Positions 7,611 to 20,030 of a DNA stretch of 64,000 nucleotides are shown one piece after another. The position numbers were made by a program, and so were the translations under genes. The stretch lies in assembly GCA_903934325.1 (NCBI GenBank), contig CAIZNH010000040.1, positions 1 to 64,000 on the forward strand. Direction: 5' to 3'. Position 1 is the first letter of the stretch. The number at the start of each line of letters is the position of its first letter. The notes beneath the pieces are model-generated. The model made no database searches. It saw only the letters and a program-made list of their open reading frames with translations, and was not told where the DNA came from. The stretch is from an uncultured Alphaproteobacteria bacterium (GTDB taxonomy: Bacteria; Pseudomonadota; Alphaproteobacteria; Sphingomonadales; Sphingomonadaceae).

Positions 7611-10571
7611 TCAGAACCGGAAGTTCACGCCCATGAAGAAGTCGCGGCCGAGCACGTCGAAGAAGCTCGGCAGGGTGTTGGCCTGCTCGGCAGCCGAACC
7701 GAGAACCGGCGGCTGCTTGTCGAACACGTTGTTCACACCAGCGTTGATGGTCATGCGCTCGTCAATGTCGAAGCCGACAGAGAGATCGATGTAGTTCCAA
7801 GCGCTGATGTTCGGACGCGGCAGAGCAGCGTTCGGCACGCGGTTGTTGCCGTCGAAGGTGTTCCGCACGCGGAAGTCTTCGGTAGCACCTTCGTAGCGCC
7901 AACGCAGCGACACCAGAGCCGGACCCTGGGTGTAGGTCACACGCACGTTGTGACGGTACTCGGGGAGGCCGTAGGTACCCTCGGTGATGTTCTCGCGCAG
8001 CGGCAGCAGAGCCACCGGGGTGTTGCGGAACTTGTCGAGGTAGGTACCGAGGTAGAACAGGCCGAGTTCGCCGTTGAACAGCGGCAGGGTGTAGTCGACC
8101 TGGAAGTCGATACCGCTGGTTTCGAGCTTGCCCACGTTGTCCTGCACGAACGACACGTTGCCGCCACCCGTGGTCAGACCCAGCGAACCCGTGGCCGGGT
8201 TACGCTGACCGGCGAAGAGCGAGCACGCCGGATCGGCGAGGTTGCGCACGGTGTTGAAGCAGATCGAAAGCGCGGTGTTCATGCCGCCCAGACGAGTGCC
8301 GATGGTGTCTTCGACCTTGATGTCGAAGTAGTCGACCGTGATGTTCAGACGCGGAATGAAGCGCGGACGGATGACAGCACCGACGGTGAAGGTGTCGGAG
8401 GTTTCCTCGCCCACGTTCGGGTTGCCGCCGAAGTCGGCCTGGATCTGCGCATTCGGCTGCACACCGCGGGTGAAGACGGCAGCAGCCGGCACGCCCGAAG
8501 CGATACAGAAGGCACGCAGAGCATCGGTACGATCCGACACCGGGCCACGATCCGAACAGGGATCGGTTGCACCCGGGAAGCCGGTCGAAGCGCCGCCGAA
8601 CAGATCCTGCACGTTGGGAGCGCGGACCGAACGCGAGTACTGGCCGCGGAAGCGGATGTCCTCGATCGGAGCGAATTCGCCGCCGAAGTTGTAGGTCCAG
8701 TTGCCGCCGACGCGATCCAGCGAGTAATCCGAGTAACGGAATGCACCGTTGACTTCGAGCGCGTGGATGAAGCCATCCTCGACGATCGGAACGCGGACTT
8801 CGCCGAAGACTTCCTTGACGTTGTAGCCACCAGTGGTCGGCAGGCCGGCGTTGAAGCCAAGCACGTCGCCCGAGGCCAGGAAGGTGTCGGGAATGAATTC
8901 CGAACCCATGCTGCGGTATTCGACACCGGCCGCGAAGCCGACATCATCCGCACCGAAGCCGAGGTTGAACAGCGTACCGCTGACCGAGGCCACGGCGTTC
9001 TTCAGCTCGGAGGTGGTGATGTTGGTCGCCTGGATGGCGAGGTAGTTGAGCGCCGCCTGGCTCGGGAGGTTGGTCCCGAAGATGTTGATCGGCACACAGC
9101 CAGCAGCACGAGCCGCTGCATCGATACAGCGCACCTGCGTGGTGCTACCCGGCACGAGCTCGACGGTCAGCGCGTTGCGGAACCGGCTCGCCGAAATGTT
9201 GCCCTTCTGGATGTTGGTGTTCGTCGTACGCGAGTACGAGTAGTACGCATCGAAGTTGATGTTGTCGGTGATGCCGCCACGGACACCGCCGAGCACGCGG
9301 AACGCTTCACGGCTGGCCTGCGTGTTGCGCGAACCGATGTCGTTGAAGCGGAAGTTGACCGAAGTCTGGCGGTACAGCGCATTCCCGAGGGTCGGACCAG
9401 CGGTGGTGCTGACCGGGTTCAGGTTGAGCAGAGCGCGGGTCTGATCGTTGAAGAACGGGCTGTTGACGAACAGCGGAGCCGAAACGCCGGCCGGAGTCGG
9501 CGCGAGTTCCTGGCTGACGTTATTGCGCACGAACGAGAGTTCCGAATAGGCTTCGATGCCATCGGAGAACTCGTAGTGGCCGTAAGCGCCGATCAGGTAA
9601 CGCTCCTGCGGAAGCTGGAGGTAGTTGTCGGGCGCAAAGTTGTAGAGGTCGGCCGGATCCTGGAACGGACGCGAACCGCCGCCGGTCGGATTGAAGATGT
9701 AGCTGGTGCCACCGGCGGTGAAGGTGCCGGTCGGCGTGGTCGCCGAACCCTGCGGCACGAAGCCGAGTTCACCACCGCGCGCAAGGCAGGTTGCTGCTGC
9801 GATGCCGGTCGGGAACGGGGTGCCGATGTCACCACGGCCGGTGCTGCCCGGAACGATACAGCCGTCGCCGCCTGCACGCTCGGAGAATTCGCGCGCGCCC
9901 TGGAAGACCGATTCACGACGGGTGTAGTTGGCGAACATGGTCACAGCACCGCGACCGTCGTCGAACGCCGAACCGATGGCGGCGTTGAACTGGTAACGGG
10001 CACCATCGCCACGGCCGGTCAGCGAGTAGCTGCCGCCGAGCTCGAGACCTTCGATGTCGCGCAGCTTGAAGTTGACGACGCCGGCAACAGCGTCCGAACC
10101 GTAAACGGCCGAGGCGCCGCCGGTCACGACTTCGACGCCGCCCAGCAGGAACTGCGGGATGGTGTTGAGGTCGACGATCTGGTTGGTATCGTAGAACATC
10201 CAGCGGCGGCCGTTGACCAGCACCAGGGTGCGGGTGGCGGCGAGGTTACGCAGGTTCAGCGTGACGGCGCCGTTGCCGGGGTTGTTCGAGAAGCCGGTCA
10301 CACCGGGAAGGATCTGCGGAAGGGTGTTCAGCACCTGCTCGACGTTGACCGCACCGGTCAGACGGAACTCTTCGGGCGAAACGACAGTGACCGGGCTGGT
10401 CGACTGGAGATCGGTGCGCTGAATGCGCGAACCGGTGACCAAGATCGCCTGCTCTTCAGCCGGCGTTTCGGCGGTGGTCACATCGGCATCCTGCGCATAG
10501 GCAGGCGCGGCGAACATGGCGCCGGCCATGATCGTGCCCGCGAGGAGCGAAGCCTTGTTGAAACGAGTCAT
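7611..10571 (-). CDS. TonB-dependent outer-membrane receptor
   Basis: 986 residues. Signal peptide of about 25 residues ending AAPAYAQ, a plug domain beginning ILVTGSRIQRTDLQSTSPVTVV with LRNLAATRTLVLVNGRR and GASAVYGSDAVAGVVNFKL, then a long barrel with ANYTRRES, YGLPEYRHNVRVTYTQG and the final NVFDKQPP...FFMGVNFRF ending in the aromatic residue needed for barrel insertion. The family imports iron chelates, vitamins, sugars or peptides with TonB energy. The start at 10571 is preceded by AAGGGGAC. There are no ferric regulators or sugar enzymes nearby; the neighbours are an exported protein of unknown function and an S9 peptidase, so the substrate is unassigned. Confidence 0.93.
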   Translation of the reverse strand: MTRFNKASLLAGTIMAGAMFAAPAYAQDADVTTAETPAEEQAILVTGSRIQRTDLQSTSPVTVVSPEEFRLTGAVNVEQVLNTLPQILPGVTGFSNNPGNGAVTLNLRNLAATRTLVLVNGRRWMFYDTNQIVDLNTIPQFLLGGVEVVTGGASAVYGSDAVAGVVNFKLRDIEGLELGGSYSLTGRGDGARYQFNAAIGSAFDDGRGAVTMFANYTRRESVFQGAREFSERAGGDGCIVPGSTGRGDIGTPFPTGIAAATCLARGGELGFVPQGSATTPTGTFTAGGTSYIFNPTGGGSRPFQDPADLYNFAPDNYLQLPQERYLIGAYGHYEFSDGIEAYSELSFVRNNVSQELAPTPAGVSAPLFVNSPFFNDQTRALLNLNPVSTTAGPTLGNALYRQTSVNFRFNDIGSRNTQASREAFRVLGGVRGGITDNINFDAYYSYSRTTNTNIQKGNISASRFRNALTVELVPGSTTQVRCIDAAARAAGCVPINIFGTNLPSQAALNYLAIQATNITTSELKNAVASVSGTLFNLGFGADDVGFAAGVEYRSMGSEFIPDTFLASGDVLGFNAGLPTTGGYNVKEVFGEVRVPIVEDGFIHALEVNGAFRYSDYSLDRVGGNWTYNFGGEFAPIEDIRFRGQYSRSVRAPNVQDLFGGASTGFPGATDPCSDRGPVSDRTDALRAFCIASGVPAAAVFTRGVQPNAQIQADFGGNPNVGEETSDTFTVGAVIRPRFIPRLNITVDYFDIKVEDTIGTRLGGMNTALSICFNTVRNLADPACSLFAGQRNPATGSLGLTTGGGNVSFVQDNVGKLETSGIDFQVDYTLPLFNGELGLFYLGTYLDKFRNTPVALLPLRENITEGTYGLPEYRHNVRVTYTQGPALVSLRWRYEGATEDFRVRNTFDGNNRVPNAALPRPNISAWNYIDLSVGFDIDERMTINAGVNNVFDKQPPVLGSAAEQANTLPSFFDVLGRDFFMGVNFRF

Positions 10572-10846
10572 TTTTGTCCCCTTGATGCACGCACACCGAT
10601 AGATTCGGCGCACGCTATCCAAAGTCACGGGCGGATGCCCGGATGGCGCTCCTCTAGGTCATTCGATGCATTCATCGCAATCATGCCGATGCGACGCGTT
10701 TCGAGATGCGAAGGAACTGTTGCATTCTGGCGACACTCTGATTTCAGTGCGGCTTTATCTCGTCCCCGTTTGGCAATAATGCTGCGCAAGGGCGTAATGC
10801 AGGCGCGCAAATCCGTCTTTTGGCGGTGCGCAGCAAGGGAGAGGAC

Positions 10847-11398
10847 ATGATGACGAGACTGAGGCCCACCATCCGCCTGACGGCGCTGTGCACCGCCGGG
10901 GCTGCGGGGCTGCTGACCCTCGCCGCGCCCGTTCCCGTCGCCGCGCAGGACGCCGATTATCTCGCTCAGCTCAAGGCCTGCCGCGCGATCGCCGACGAGG
11001 CCGAGCGGCTCGCCTGCTATGACGCCAAGGTGGGCGCGATCGTCTCTGCCAGCGATGCAGGCGACGTGAAGGTCGTCAGCCGCGAGGAGGTGCGCAAGAC
11101 CCGCCGCCAGCTGTTCGGCATCACCATGCCCGACATCGCGATCCTGAAAGGCGACGGCAAGGACGAGGAAGAGCTCACTGACCTGTTCGAGACCACTATC
11201 TCCAGCGGTCGCCAGAGCGGGCAGAGCACATGGCGCTTCACCACGGTGGAAGGCGCGGTGTGGGAAATCAACAATCCCCCGCGCAAGATCCCGCCGATCA
11301 AGTCCGGCGATAAGGTAGTCTTCAAGAAGGCCTCGCTCGGCTACTATTTCATTCGCATCAACGGCGCGATCGGGGTCAAGGGACGCCGCGTCGAATAG
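10847..11398 (+). CDS. Small exported protein of unknown function
   Basis: 183 residues. A signal peptide (about 1-34) ends in PVPVAAQD. The mature N-terminus has the pattern LKACRAIADEAERLACYDAKVG, a two-cysteine helix seen in several exported proteins of Sphingomonadales, followed by a charged linker and a C-terminal beta-rich part ending SLGYYFIRINGAIGVKGRRVE. AGGGAGAGG lies directly before the ATGATG, so the second codon could also be the start. It has its own 275-bp divergent upstream region shared with the receptor gene, and its own terminator. I do not recognise a function. Confidence 0.75.
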   Translation: MMTRLRPTIRLTALCTAGAAGLLTLAAPVPVAAQDADYLAQLKACRAIADEAERLACYDAKVGAIVSASDAGDVKVVSREEVRKTRRQLFGITMPDIAILKGDGKDEEELTDLFETTISSGRQSGQSTWRFTTVEGAVWEINNPPRKIPPIKSGDKVVFKKASLGYYFIRINGAIGVKGRRVE

Positions 11399-11422
11399 GC
11401 TCAGGCGCTGTGGCGCAAAGCG

Positions 11423-11456
11423 AAGGGGCCCGGCCTTGCGGTCGAGCCCCTTTTTT
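11423..11456 (+). terminator. Intrinsic terminator after the small exported protein gene
   Basis: AAGGGGC (11423-11429) pairs with GCCCCTT (11446-11452) and runs into TTTTTT. It lies 25 bp after the stop codon, before the convergent S9 peptidase. Confidence 0.8.
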
Positions 11457-11476
11457 CATGCCCTCATCCGGCGCGG

Positions 11477-13477
11477 TTACAGTCCGCCCGGACCGCAATC
11501 ATTGGCGAGGTAGTCGAGCATCTTGGTGTAGAGCTGCTGCTGGTGGGTGAACATCAGCGTGTTGTAGAAGTGGTCAGCCCCCTTCAGCGTGATGAATTCG
11601 CCGGTCTTTCCAGCGGCCTCGAAGGCCTTCTGGTAGTCCTTCAGGTGGTAGTACATCACGCGCCGATCGACATCGCCATGGATCATGAGCAGCGGGATGT
11701 TGACCTTGGCCACTTCACTGATCGGGTTGACGGTGGTGCCGCCGCGATGGCGGTTCCACTCGTCGAGCGTCTTGAGGGTCGGGTCACGCCGGCCGAGATA
11801 CTGCTTCTCGGCGTCGGCGACGGCAGCGCCGGCAATCGCGCACTGGTAGAGCTGCTCGTCGCGGCTCAGTGACACCAGCGCGGAGTAGCCGCCATAGGAC
11901 CAGCCGAAGAAGGCCACCCGGTTGGGATCGGCAAGCCCCTGTTCGATCAGGTACTTGACCCCGTCATCCTTGTCGTCCTGCATTGCCAGCCCGTGCTGCA
12001 TGTAGCCGGCATCGAAATGCTTCTGGCCCCAGCCGGTCGAGATGCGGTTTTCGGGGTGGAACACCATGTAGCCGGCATTGGCCAGCATCTGGCCCCATTC
12101 GTCATAGCTGACCATGCCATTCACGGCCGGGCCGCCATTGTGCTGGACAATCAGCGGGAATGGCCCCTTGCCCTTGGGCATGGTGACGTAGCCGGGAATG
12201 ATCATCCCGTCGCGCGCCTTGTAGCGGATGTACTTCACATCTGCGAGCTGCTCGGGATTGACCAGCGGGTTGCGGCTGCCGAGCTTGGCGAGACGGCCAT
12301 CCTTCACCAGCCAGAACGAGCCCGGATCGTGCGGTCCGGAGTTGGTGACGACCATGGTCTGTCCGTCGAGCGAACGGCTGGCGATGCGATACTGCCAGGC
12401 ATAGGGGATTTGCTTTTCGAGCGCTTCATGGAGCGCTTTTTCCTCTTCGTCGAACCAGAACCGCTCCATCCGCGCGCCGGGATAGCGGGCGGCGACGAGC
12501 TTCTCGTTGCCGGGGATCGAGTGGAACTGCACTCCCGTCACGTCGGCATCTTCGGCCTGGAACAGCTTCTTGCCGATCTGCCCCGTGGTGAAGTCAAACT
12601 CGTAGAGCCCGGCCTTGTCCTCGCCATTGGGGTTGTCGATCAGATAGCCGAGGTTGGGATTGTCGGGATCGAAGCCGACGACCCCGTGGAACCCGCTGAG
12701 CACGCGATAGGTGTTCTTGGGATCCTCGATGTCGAGCTCCTGGAACTTGGTCCAGTCGCTGTCTCCGGGCTTGCGGTAATAGTAGATGTACTTGCCGGCC
12801 GCCGTGTCGGGCGAGACGGCGAAGCGCGGGTTGCCGTTGTTATCCCACGTCGAAACGCTGCGGATCTTGCCGCCCGTGCGCAACACCAGTTCGCGCGTGC
12901 CGGTCTTGAGGTTGAACTTGTAGTAGGAGCGCGGACGGAACGCGGCCAGCGGATCGACGCCGGTCGGATCGGACACCGCCGAACCGGTGCTGATCAGCAC
13001 GTGATCGGGATCATTGGGCAGCGTGTTGACGATGCCGAAATTGCCGTCGACACGGCTGAACTTGTTCTCCGCGAGGCTGTAGGAATAGGCAAGATAGTCG
13101 CGCACATCCTCTTCCGGCCCCTTCACCGTCGAACGCTTGACCTGCCATGCCGAGCCGAAAATGAATTCGTTGCTGACCCATTGCGCGCTCAGGATCTCCA
13201 TCGGATCGGCGTTGAGGCGGCGGAAGGGCTTTGACAGATCGTCGGTCTTATAGATCTCGAGCAGGTACTGACCGTCCCTGCTTTCCACCTTGTGGACCAG
13301 CAGGTGCTTGCCATCGGGCGAGATCTGCACGGCGTTGACCACATCGCGCAGCGCCCAGACGTCGACCGGAACGCTGGCAGTCGATTGCGCCTGCGTATCG
13401 GCGCCGCCGACGAGAGAAAGGCCGATAACCGAAACGCCGGCCATAGCGGCCATGAGGGGGGCTTTGAGAAGTTTCAT
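11477..13477 (-). CDS. Secreted S9-family (prolyl oligopeptidase-like) peptidase
   Basis: 666 residues. A signal peptide (about 1-30, ending DTQAQ) precedes an N-terminal beta-propeller-like half (VQISPDGKHLLV repeats) and a C-terminal alpha/beta hydrolase. The catalytic triad is visible: S527 in GWSYGGY, D604 in HGDVDRRV, H636 in GADHFYN. S9 enzymes cleave short peptides, often after proline or with dipeptidyl/acylaminoacyl specificity, here in the periplasm. It lies 153 bp downstream of the second TonB-dependent receptor on the same strand, but a terminator is between them. The pairing suggests peptide import followed by hydrolysis. The ribosome binding site (GGAAG) is weak. Confidence 0.9.
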   Translation of the reverse strand: MKLLKAPLMAAMAGVSVIGLSLVGGADTQAQSTASVPVDVWALRDVVNAVQISPDGKHLLVHKVESRDGQYLLEIYKTDDLSKPFRRLNADPMEILSAQWVSNEFIFGSAWQVKRSTVKGPEEDVRDYLAYSYSLAENKFSRVDGNFGIVNTLPNDPDHVLISTGSAVSDPTGVDPLAAFRPRSYYKFNLKTGTRELVLRTGGKIRSVSTWDNNGNPRFAVSPDTAAGKYIYYYRKPGDSDWTKFQELDIEDPKNTYRVLSGFHGVVGFDPDNPNLGYLIDNPNGEDKAGLYEFDFTTGQIGKKLFQAEDADVTGVQFHSIPGNEKLVAARYPGARMERFWFDEEEKALHEALEKQIPYAWQYRIASRSLDGQTMVVTNSGPHDPGSFWLVKDGRLAKLGSRNPLVNPEQLADVKYIRYKARDGMIIPGYVTMPKGKGPFPLIVQHNGGPAVNGMVSYDEWGQMLANAGYMVFHPENRISTGWGQKHFDAGYMQHGLAMQDDKDDGVKYLIEQGLADPNRVAFFGWSYGGYSALVSLSRDEQLYQCAIAGAAVADAEKQYLGRRDPTLKTLDEWNRHRGGTTVNPISEVAKVNIPLLMIHGDVDRRVMYYHLKDYQKAFEAAGKTGEFITLKGADHFYNTLMFTHQQQLYTKMLDYLANDCGPGGL

Positions 13478-13562
13478 GGGATCACATCTTCCATGGTCAA
13501 GTCAGACTAAGACGCGGGCCGGACCGACTCAGCTGCGAAGCGGCAGACACCTTCGTATTTCA

Positions 13563-13602
13563 ACAAAAAAGCGGCCCCTCGGCAAGTACCGAGAGGCCGC
13601 TT
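13563..13602 (-). terminator. Intrinsic terminator after the second TonB-dependent receptor
   Basis: AAGCGGCCCCTCGG (13569-13582) pairs with CCGAGAGGCCGCTT (13589-13602) with one mismatch and a 6-nt loop. On the minus strand it is followed by TTTTTTGTTG, a good terminator for the receptor transcript. Confidence 0.85.
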
Positions 13603-13630
13603 CATTTTGAACGGTCAGTTCATTCTGCGA

Positions 13631-16600
13631 TCAGAAGCGGTAGAGCAGCTGAGCGAAGAATTCACGGCCTTCGAGGTCGTAACCGTTACCGATCGGCGTG
13701 TTCGCGATCTGGAGGACGCCGGAACGCGGCGACACCAGCGGCGGAGCCGTGTCGAAGAGGTTGCGGATACCGGCGATCAAACGCAGGTCGCCGTTGTCCC
13801 AGCGCACCGAGGTAGTGTGCTCGAAGTACTCGGGCGCGGTGCCGACCGGGCGACAGAACAGCCCGTCACCAGCCACAACACCGTTGGCCGAACCGCGACC
13901 AAGGCAGGTCGGGGAGAAGGCCGCAACGCCGCCTTCAGGCCCGCGGTTGAACGCGTCACCGAAGGTGACACGATCACGCCAGCCCACGCCGTTCAGGGAG
14001 TTGCCGATCGCGTCGATGTAACGGATCTGGTAGGTGAACAGGAAGTCTTCCCAACGCGCGCCGAAGGTGGCGCGGCCGGTCCAGTCGGGGAAGCCGAAAC
14101 GGTCGGTGAAGTCCGTTTCCACAAAGGTGCTGACACCGGTGCGCTGGATGTTCGAACGCTCGAGCAGCTTGTTGGCCACCAGGTTGAGCGACAGGTCGAA
14201 GGTTTCCTCACCGATCTGCAGCGGATAGCCGAAGGTCGTGTTCAGATCGATCCCGCGAACCGCTTCAACGTCGCGGTTGAGGAAGCCGGCGCGCACACCG
14301 CGGATCAGCTGGCGATCCGTGTTGTTGACGTCGATACGGTCGCAGAACTCGCTGCGGGCCGTGTCATCGCGCAGGTAGCAGTCAGCCACGATGAACGCAC
14401 CGCCCGGCTCGACGATCGCGCCCTTCACCTTGATGTCGTAGTAGTTGAAGTTGAACGCGAAGCGGAAGCCGCTTGCCCAATCTTCTTCGAATGCGAAACC
14501 GGTGGTGATCGAACGCGAGGTTTCCGCGCGGATGTCGAGCGAACCGCCCTGGGTGATTTCCGCGCTGACGAGCTGCTGCGTGTTCAGGTTCTGGCCATCG
14601 ATACCGACGCGGGTCGGATCACGACCTTCACGGCGGCAGTTGGCGAGAATGAACGGCTCACGCGTGTCGAGCTCGGGACGGTAGGCAAAGTTCACGAAGG
14701 CAGCCGTCGGAACCGCACAGGGGTCCGAAAGCTGGGTGAAGCCCGACTGTGCACGCAGGAAGTTCTCGCGCAGGTTCGGCGCACGGAACGAGGTGCCGTA
14801 GCTGAACTTGAACAGCAGCGGAGCCACCGGACGCCAGCCACCCTTCAGGGCGAAGGTGCCGTTGGTGCCGTAGAACTCTTCGTCGGTGATACGGCCCGAG
14901 ACGTTGACGGTCAGTTCTTCGACCATCGGCTTGCCCGCCATGAGCGGGAGGTCGATTTCGCCGAAGAGTTCGCGGATCCACTTGGAACCGTTGGCGCCGC
15001 CGTCAGCGAAGAAGCCCCAGAACAGACCGTTCGAAGCCACGAAGCTGGGCTGCGAGTCGATCTTGTCCTCGCGCCATTCACCACCGAGCACCACGCCGAC
15101 CGGGCCGGCGGGGAGTTCGAACAGGTCGCCGGTGACGTATGCCGACAGCAGGGTCTGTTCGTAGATGGTGTTGAAGTCGCGCGAACCGAACAGGTAATCG
15201 CGTTCGGCCTGGGTGGCGAAGTCGCCCACGGCGCCGGTCAGCACGCTCGGTGCGAACAGGTTCACGGGGACGCAGCCGGCAACGAGGTCGGGCGCGGCCA
15301 GACCGGGGTTGCGCAGACCGGCAGCATTACACTCGCCGATGTAGAGCGGGTTGCCGATGCCGACCTGAAGGCCGTTGTTGTAGTCGTCGGCGATGCCGTC
15401 ACGGTCGTTATCGAAGATGCCGTCGCCGTTGTAATCGCCCGTCGGGTCGAGACCCATGGCGAGCGCGAGACGGTCTTCACGGATCCCCAGACGCGAGGAC
15501 TTGCCTTCCGAACGCGAGTAGCTGCCGGCCACTTCGAAGGTCCAGCTCGAACCGATAAAGGGCAGGTCGCCGCGCACACCGAGGACGCCGCGCATCTGCT
15601 CCTGCGTCACTTCGAAGTTGTTGCGGTCACCCACGATCGACACGATCGGCTGCACCGCGAAGCGCAGGCCGGTCGAGAGAGCGGGTGCAACACCGTTGGT
15701 CAGCCCGTTGATCGCGTTGTCGACCGAACGGCAGTCGACGCCGTTGGGGTTGGTGACAAAGTTACAGGGGTTGAAACGGTTGGCCGCCGGAACGAACGGG
15801 AACAGCTGCGGGTTGCCCGCGCCGGTGTTCTTGATTTCCGAACGGGTGTACTGCGCTTCAAAGAAGGGCGTGATGTTCGCTTCGCCCGGGAAGGTGTATT
15901 CCCCGTAGGCGAACACGTTGATCAGGTCTTCACCCGAAACGATCGTGCGGTTCTGTTCCTCGACGCTGCCGTTGATGTTGACGTTCTGGAAGTCGACATC
16001 GTTGATGCCGTCGTTGTTGACGTCGAGATCGACACCGAAGGCGTTGGCGTTGTCACCGAAGTTGAACGGACGGCCGGTGATCGGGTCATTCGGGAAGTTG
16101 CGGATGTTGCCGTTGGCCGGGAAGTAGACCGAACCCGCACGTGCCGAAGGCAGGAAGACGCGGCCCGAGATACCCGAAACGGTGCAATCGCTTTCCGAAG
16201 CGCCAACGCGGTTGTTGGTGCGCGAACGGATCAGCTGGTTGTCCGAGATGCCGAGGCGGTAGATGTTGCCTTCGGCGTCTTCTTCGAGGTTGGTGCTGCA
16301 ACCGGCGAGGAAGTCACGGTCACGCGCCTTCCACTCTTCACGCTTGCGGTATTCGGCAGCGATACCGAACACGGCACGGTCGGTGTTGAAGCCCCAGGCA
16401 GCGCTGACCGAGTAGTCTTCGCCTTCGCCCTGCGGGTTGATGTCGCCGTTGGCCTGGATTTCGAGGCCATCGAAGTCCTTGCGCAGGATGACGTTGATCA
16501 CGCCCGCGACCGCGTCCGAACCATAGACCGACGAAGCACCGTCGGTGAGGATGTCGTAACGGTCAACGATCGTGGCCGGGATGAGGTTGATCGACACGCT

Positions 16601-17065
16601 GGTCGGCGCGCCTTCCACACCGGCCGGTGCGATACGACGGCCGTTGGCAAGCACCAGCGTACGGTTAGCGCCAACGCCGCGCAGGTTGATGGTCTGCGAG
16701 CCCGGGCCGTTGTTGAGCACGAAGCCCTGGAAGGTCGCGTCGATCTGGGTGCCGGAGGCGGCTTCCGAACGCTGCAGGATCTGCGCCGGGTCAAACGCGC
16801 CGACGGCCTGCTGGTTTTCGGTGGAGAGCACCTGAAGCGGCGAGATCGAGCTGTAGGTGTCGCGGACGATACGCGAACCGGTAACCGTGATGTTGCCCTG
16901 CTTCGCGTCCGAACGGCCCGAGGCGTCAGTCGCGACTTCGACCTTTTCTTCCTCTTCCGGCTGCTCCTCGGCGTCCTGCGCCCACACCGGGCCAGCCACA
17001 ACAAAGGCGATAGCCGAGGCCGAGAATGCCAGCGTCTTCAGCGAATTGCTCTGAAATTTCTTCAT
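13631..17065 (-). CDS. TonB-dependent outer-membrane receptor with Asp-rich loops
   Basis: 1144 residues. Signal peptide ends GPVWAQDAEE; an acidic linker follows, then a plug starting NITVTGSRIVRDTYSS, with INLRGVGANRTLVLANGRRI and GASSVYGSDAVAGVINVILRKDF. The barrel ends GREFFAQLLYRF. Two inserted segments are calcium-loop-like: DLDVNNDGINDVDFQNV (about residue 350) and DYNGDGIFDNDRDGIADD (about 545), which may bind Ca2+ in extracellular loops. The ATG at 17065 is used because CTGGAG lies 5 bp upstream; a GTG two codons earlier is possible. Substrate unknown; the downstream S9 peptidase suggests peptides or proteins. Confidence 0.92.
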   Translation of the reverse strand: MKKFQSNSLKTLAFSASAIAFVVAGPVWAQDAEEQPEEEEKVEVATDASGRSDAKQGNITVTGSRIVRDTYSSISPLQVLSTENQQAVGAFDPAQILQRSEAASGTQIDATFQGFVLNNGPGSQTINLRGVGANRTLVLANGRRIAPAGVEGAPTSVSINLIPATIVDRYDILTDGASSVYGSDAVAGVINVILRKDFDGLEIQANGDINPQGEGEDYSVSAAWGFNTDRAVFGIAAEYRKREEWKARDRDFLAGCSTNLEEDAEGNIYRLGISDNQLIRSRTNNRVGASESDCTVSGISGRVFLPSARAGSVYFPANGNIRNFPNDPITGRPFNFGDNANAFGVDLDVNNDGINDVDFQNVNINGSVEEQNRTIVSGEDLINVFAYGEYTFPGEANITPFFEAQYTRSEIKNTGAGNPQLFPFVPAANRFNPCNFVTNPNGVDCRSVDNAINGLTNGVAPALSTGLRFAVQPIVSIVGDRNNFEVTQEQMRGVLGVRGDLPFIGSSWTFEVAGSYSRSEGKSSRLGIREDRLALAMGLDPTGDYNGDGIFDNDRDGIADDYNNGLQVGIGNPLYIGECNAAGLRNPGLAAPDLVAGCVPVNLFAPSVLTGAVGDFATQAERDYLFGSRDFNTIYEQTLLSAYVTGDLFELPAGPVGVVLGGEWREDKIDSQPSFVASNGLFWGFFADGGANGSKWIRELFGEIDLPLMAGKPMVEELTVNVSGRITDEEFYGTNGTFALKGGWRPVAPLLFKFSYGTSFRAPNLRENFLRAQSGFTQLSDPCAVPTAAFVNFAYRPELDTREPFILANCRREGRDPTRVGIDGQNLNTQQLVSAEITQGGSLDIRAETSRSITTGFAFEEDWASGFRFAFNFNYYDIKVKGAIVEPGGAFIVADCYLRDDTARSEFCDRIDVNNTDRQLIRGVRAGFLNRDVEAVRGIDLNTTFGYPLQIGEETFDLSLNLVANKLLERSNIQRTGVSTFVETDFTDRFGFPDWTGRATFGARWEDFLFTYQIRYIDAIGNSLNGVGWRDRVTFGDAFNRGPEGGVAAFSPTCLGRGSANGVVAGDGLFCRPVGTAPEYFEHTTSVRWDNGDLRLIAGIRNLFDTAPPLVSPRSGVLQIANTPIGNGYDLEGREFFAQLLYRF

Positions 17066-17421
17066 GATCACTCCAGTTGCCCTAACCGGAGACAGAACGA
17101 CAATCTGGCGCGAACGTCACATAATTGCCCCATGTGACAGGCTCACGCATTCAGATTGTCCAAGTCTGCCCCCGCAGTGGGGGATTTGTGCAATAGCGAA
17201 GGTTTGATGTCAAAGCGCTGCGCCGCGACCCCCAACTTTTCCGGTGGGTGTTGCGTTAATCCCACATTCAGGGCGCGCGCGGGGGTTGGCCCGAAACTTT
17301 GTTAGAATGTGGCTTTGCGATTGTTAAAGCGAAGGGCGGCCTGCACGCAACAAACCGCCCTCCATCCCGATTAGGATGTTATCTTGTCACTTTGTTGCGA
17401 ACCGCAGGGACGGCGCGCTGC
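17066..17421. other. Intergenic region upstream of the receptor gene and downstream of clpB
   Basis: No convincing gene. It should hold the promoter and leader of the receptor at 17065. A short hairpin with a 4-5 bp CCCC/GGGG stem is present at about 17168-17184, and the clpB terminator stem lies at 17333-17361. The part from 17190 to 17330 has no clear feature. Confidence 0.5.
17333..17361 (-). terminator. Likely terminator of clpB
   Basis: AGGGCGG (17333-17339) pairs with CCGCCCT (17355-17361) around a 15-nt loop. On the minus strand the stem is followed by TCGCTTTAAC, only a short T-rich stretch. It lies about 60 bp after the clpB stop codon. Confidence 0.5.
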
Positions 17422-19998
<2,577 letters not shown>

Positions 19999-20030
19999 GA
20001 TCGTCAAACCCCTCCAAAGGTTGTGCCATC

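Noticed and set aside
7587..10850. Long plus-strand frame of over 1,000 codons opposite the first TonB-dependent receptor
   Set aside because: It is an antisense shadow of a high-GC gene: no domain, composition rich in R/A/G/E, and the minus strand encodes an unmistakable receptor.
13607..17137. Plus-strand frame of 1,176 codons opposite the second receptor
   Set aside because: Same reason: low-complexity shadow with no recognisable motif, fully covered by a real receptor gene.
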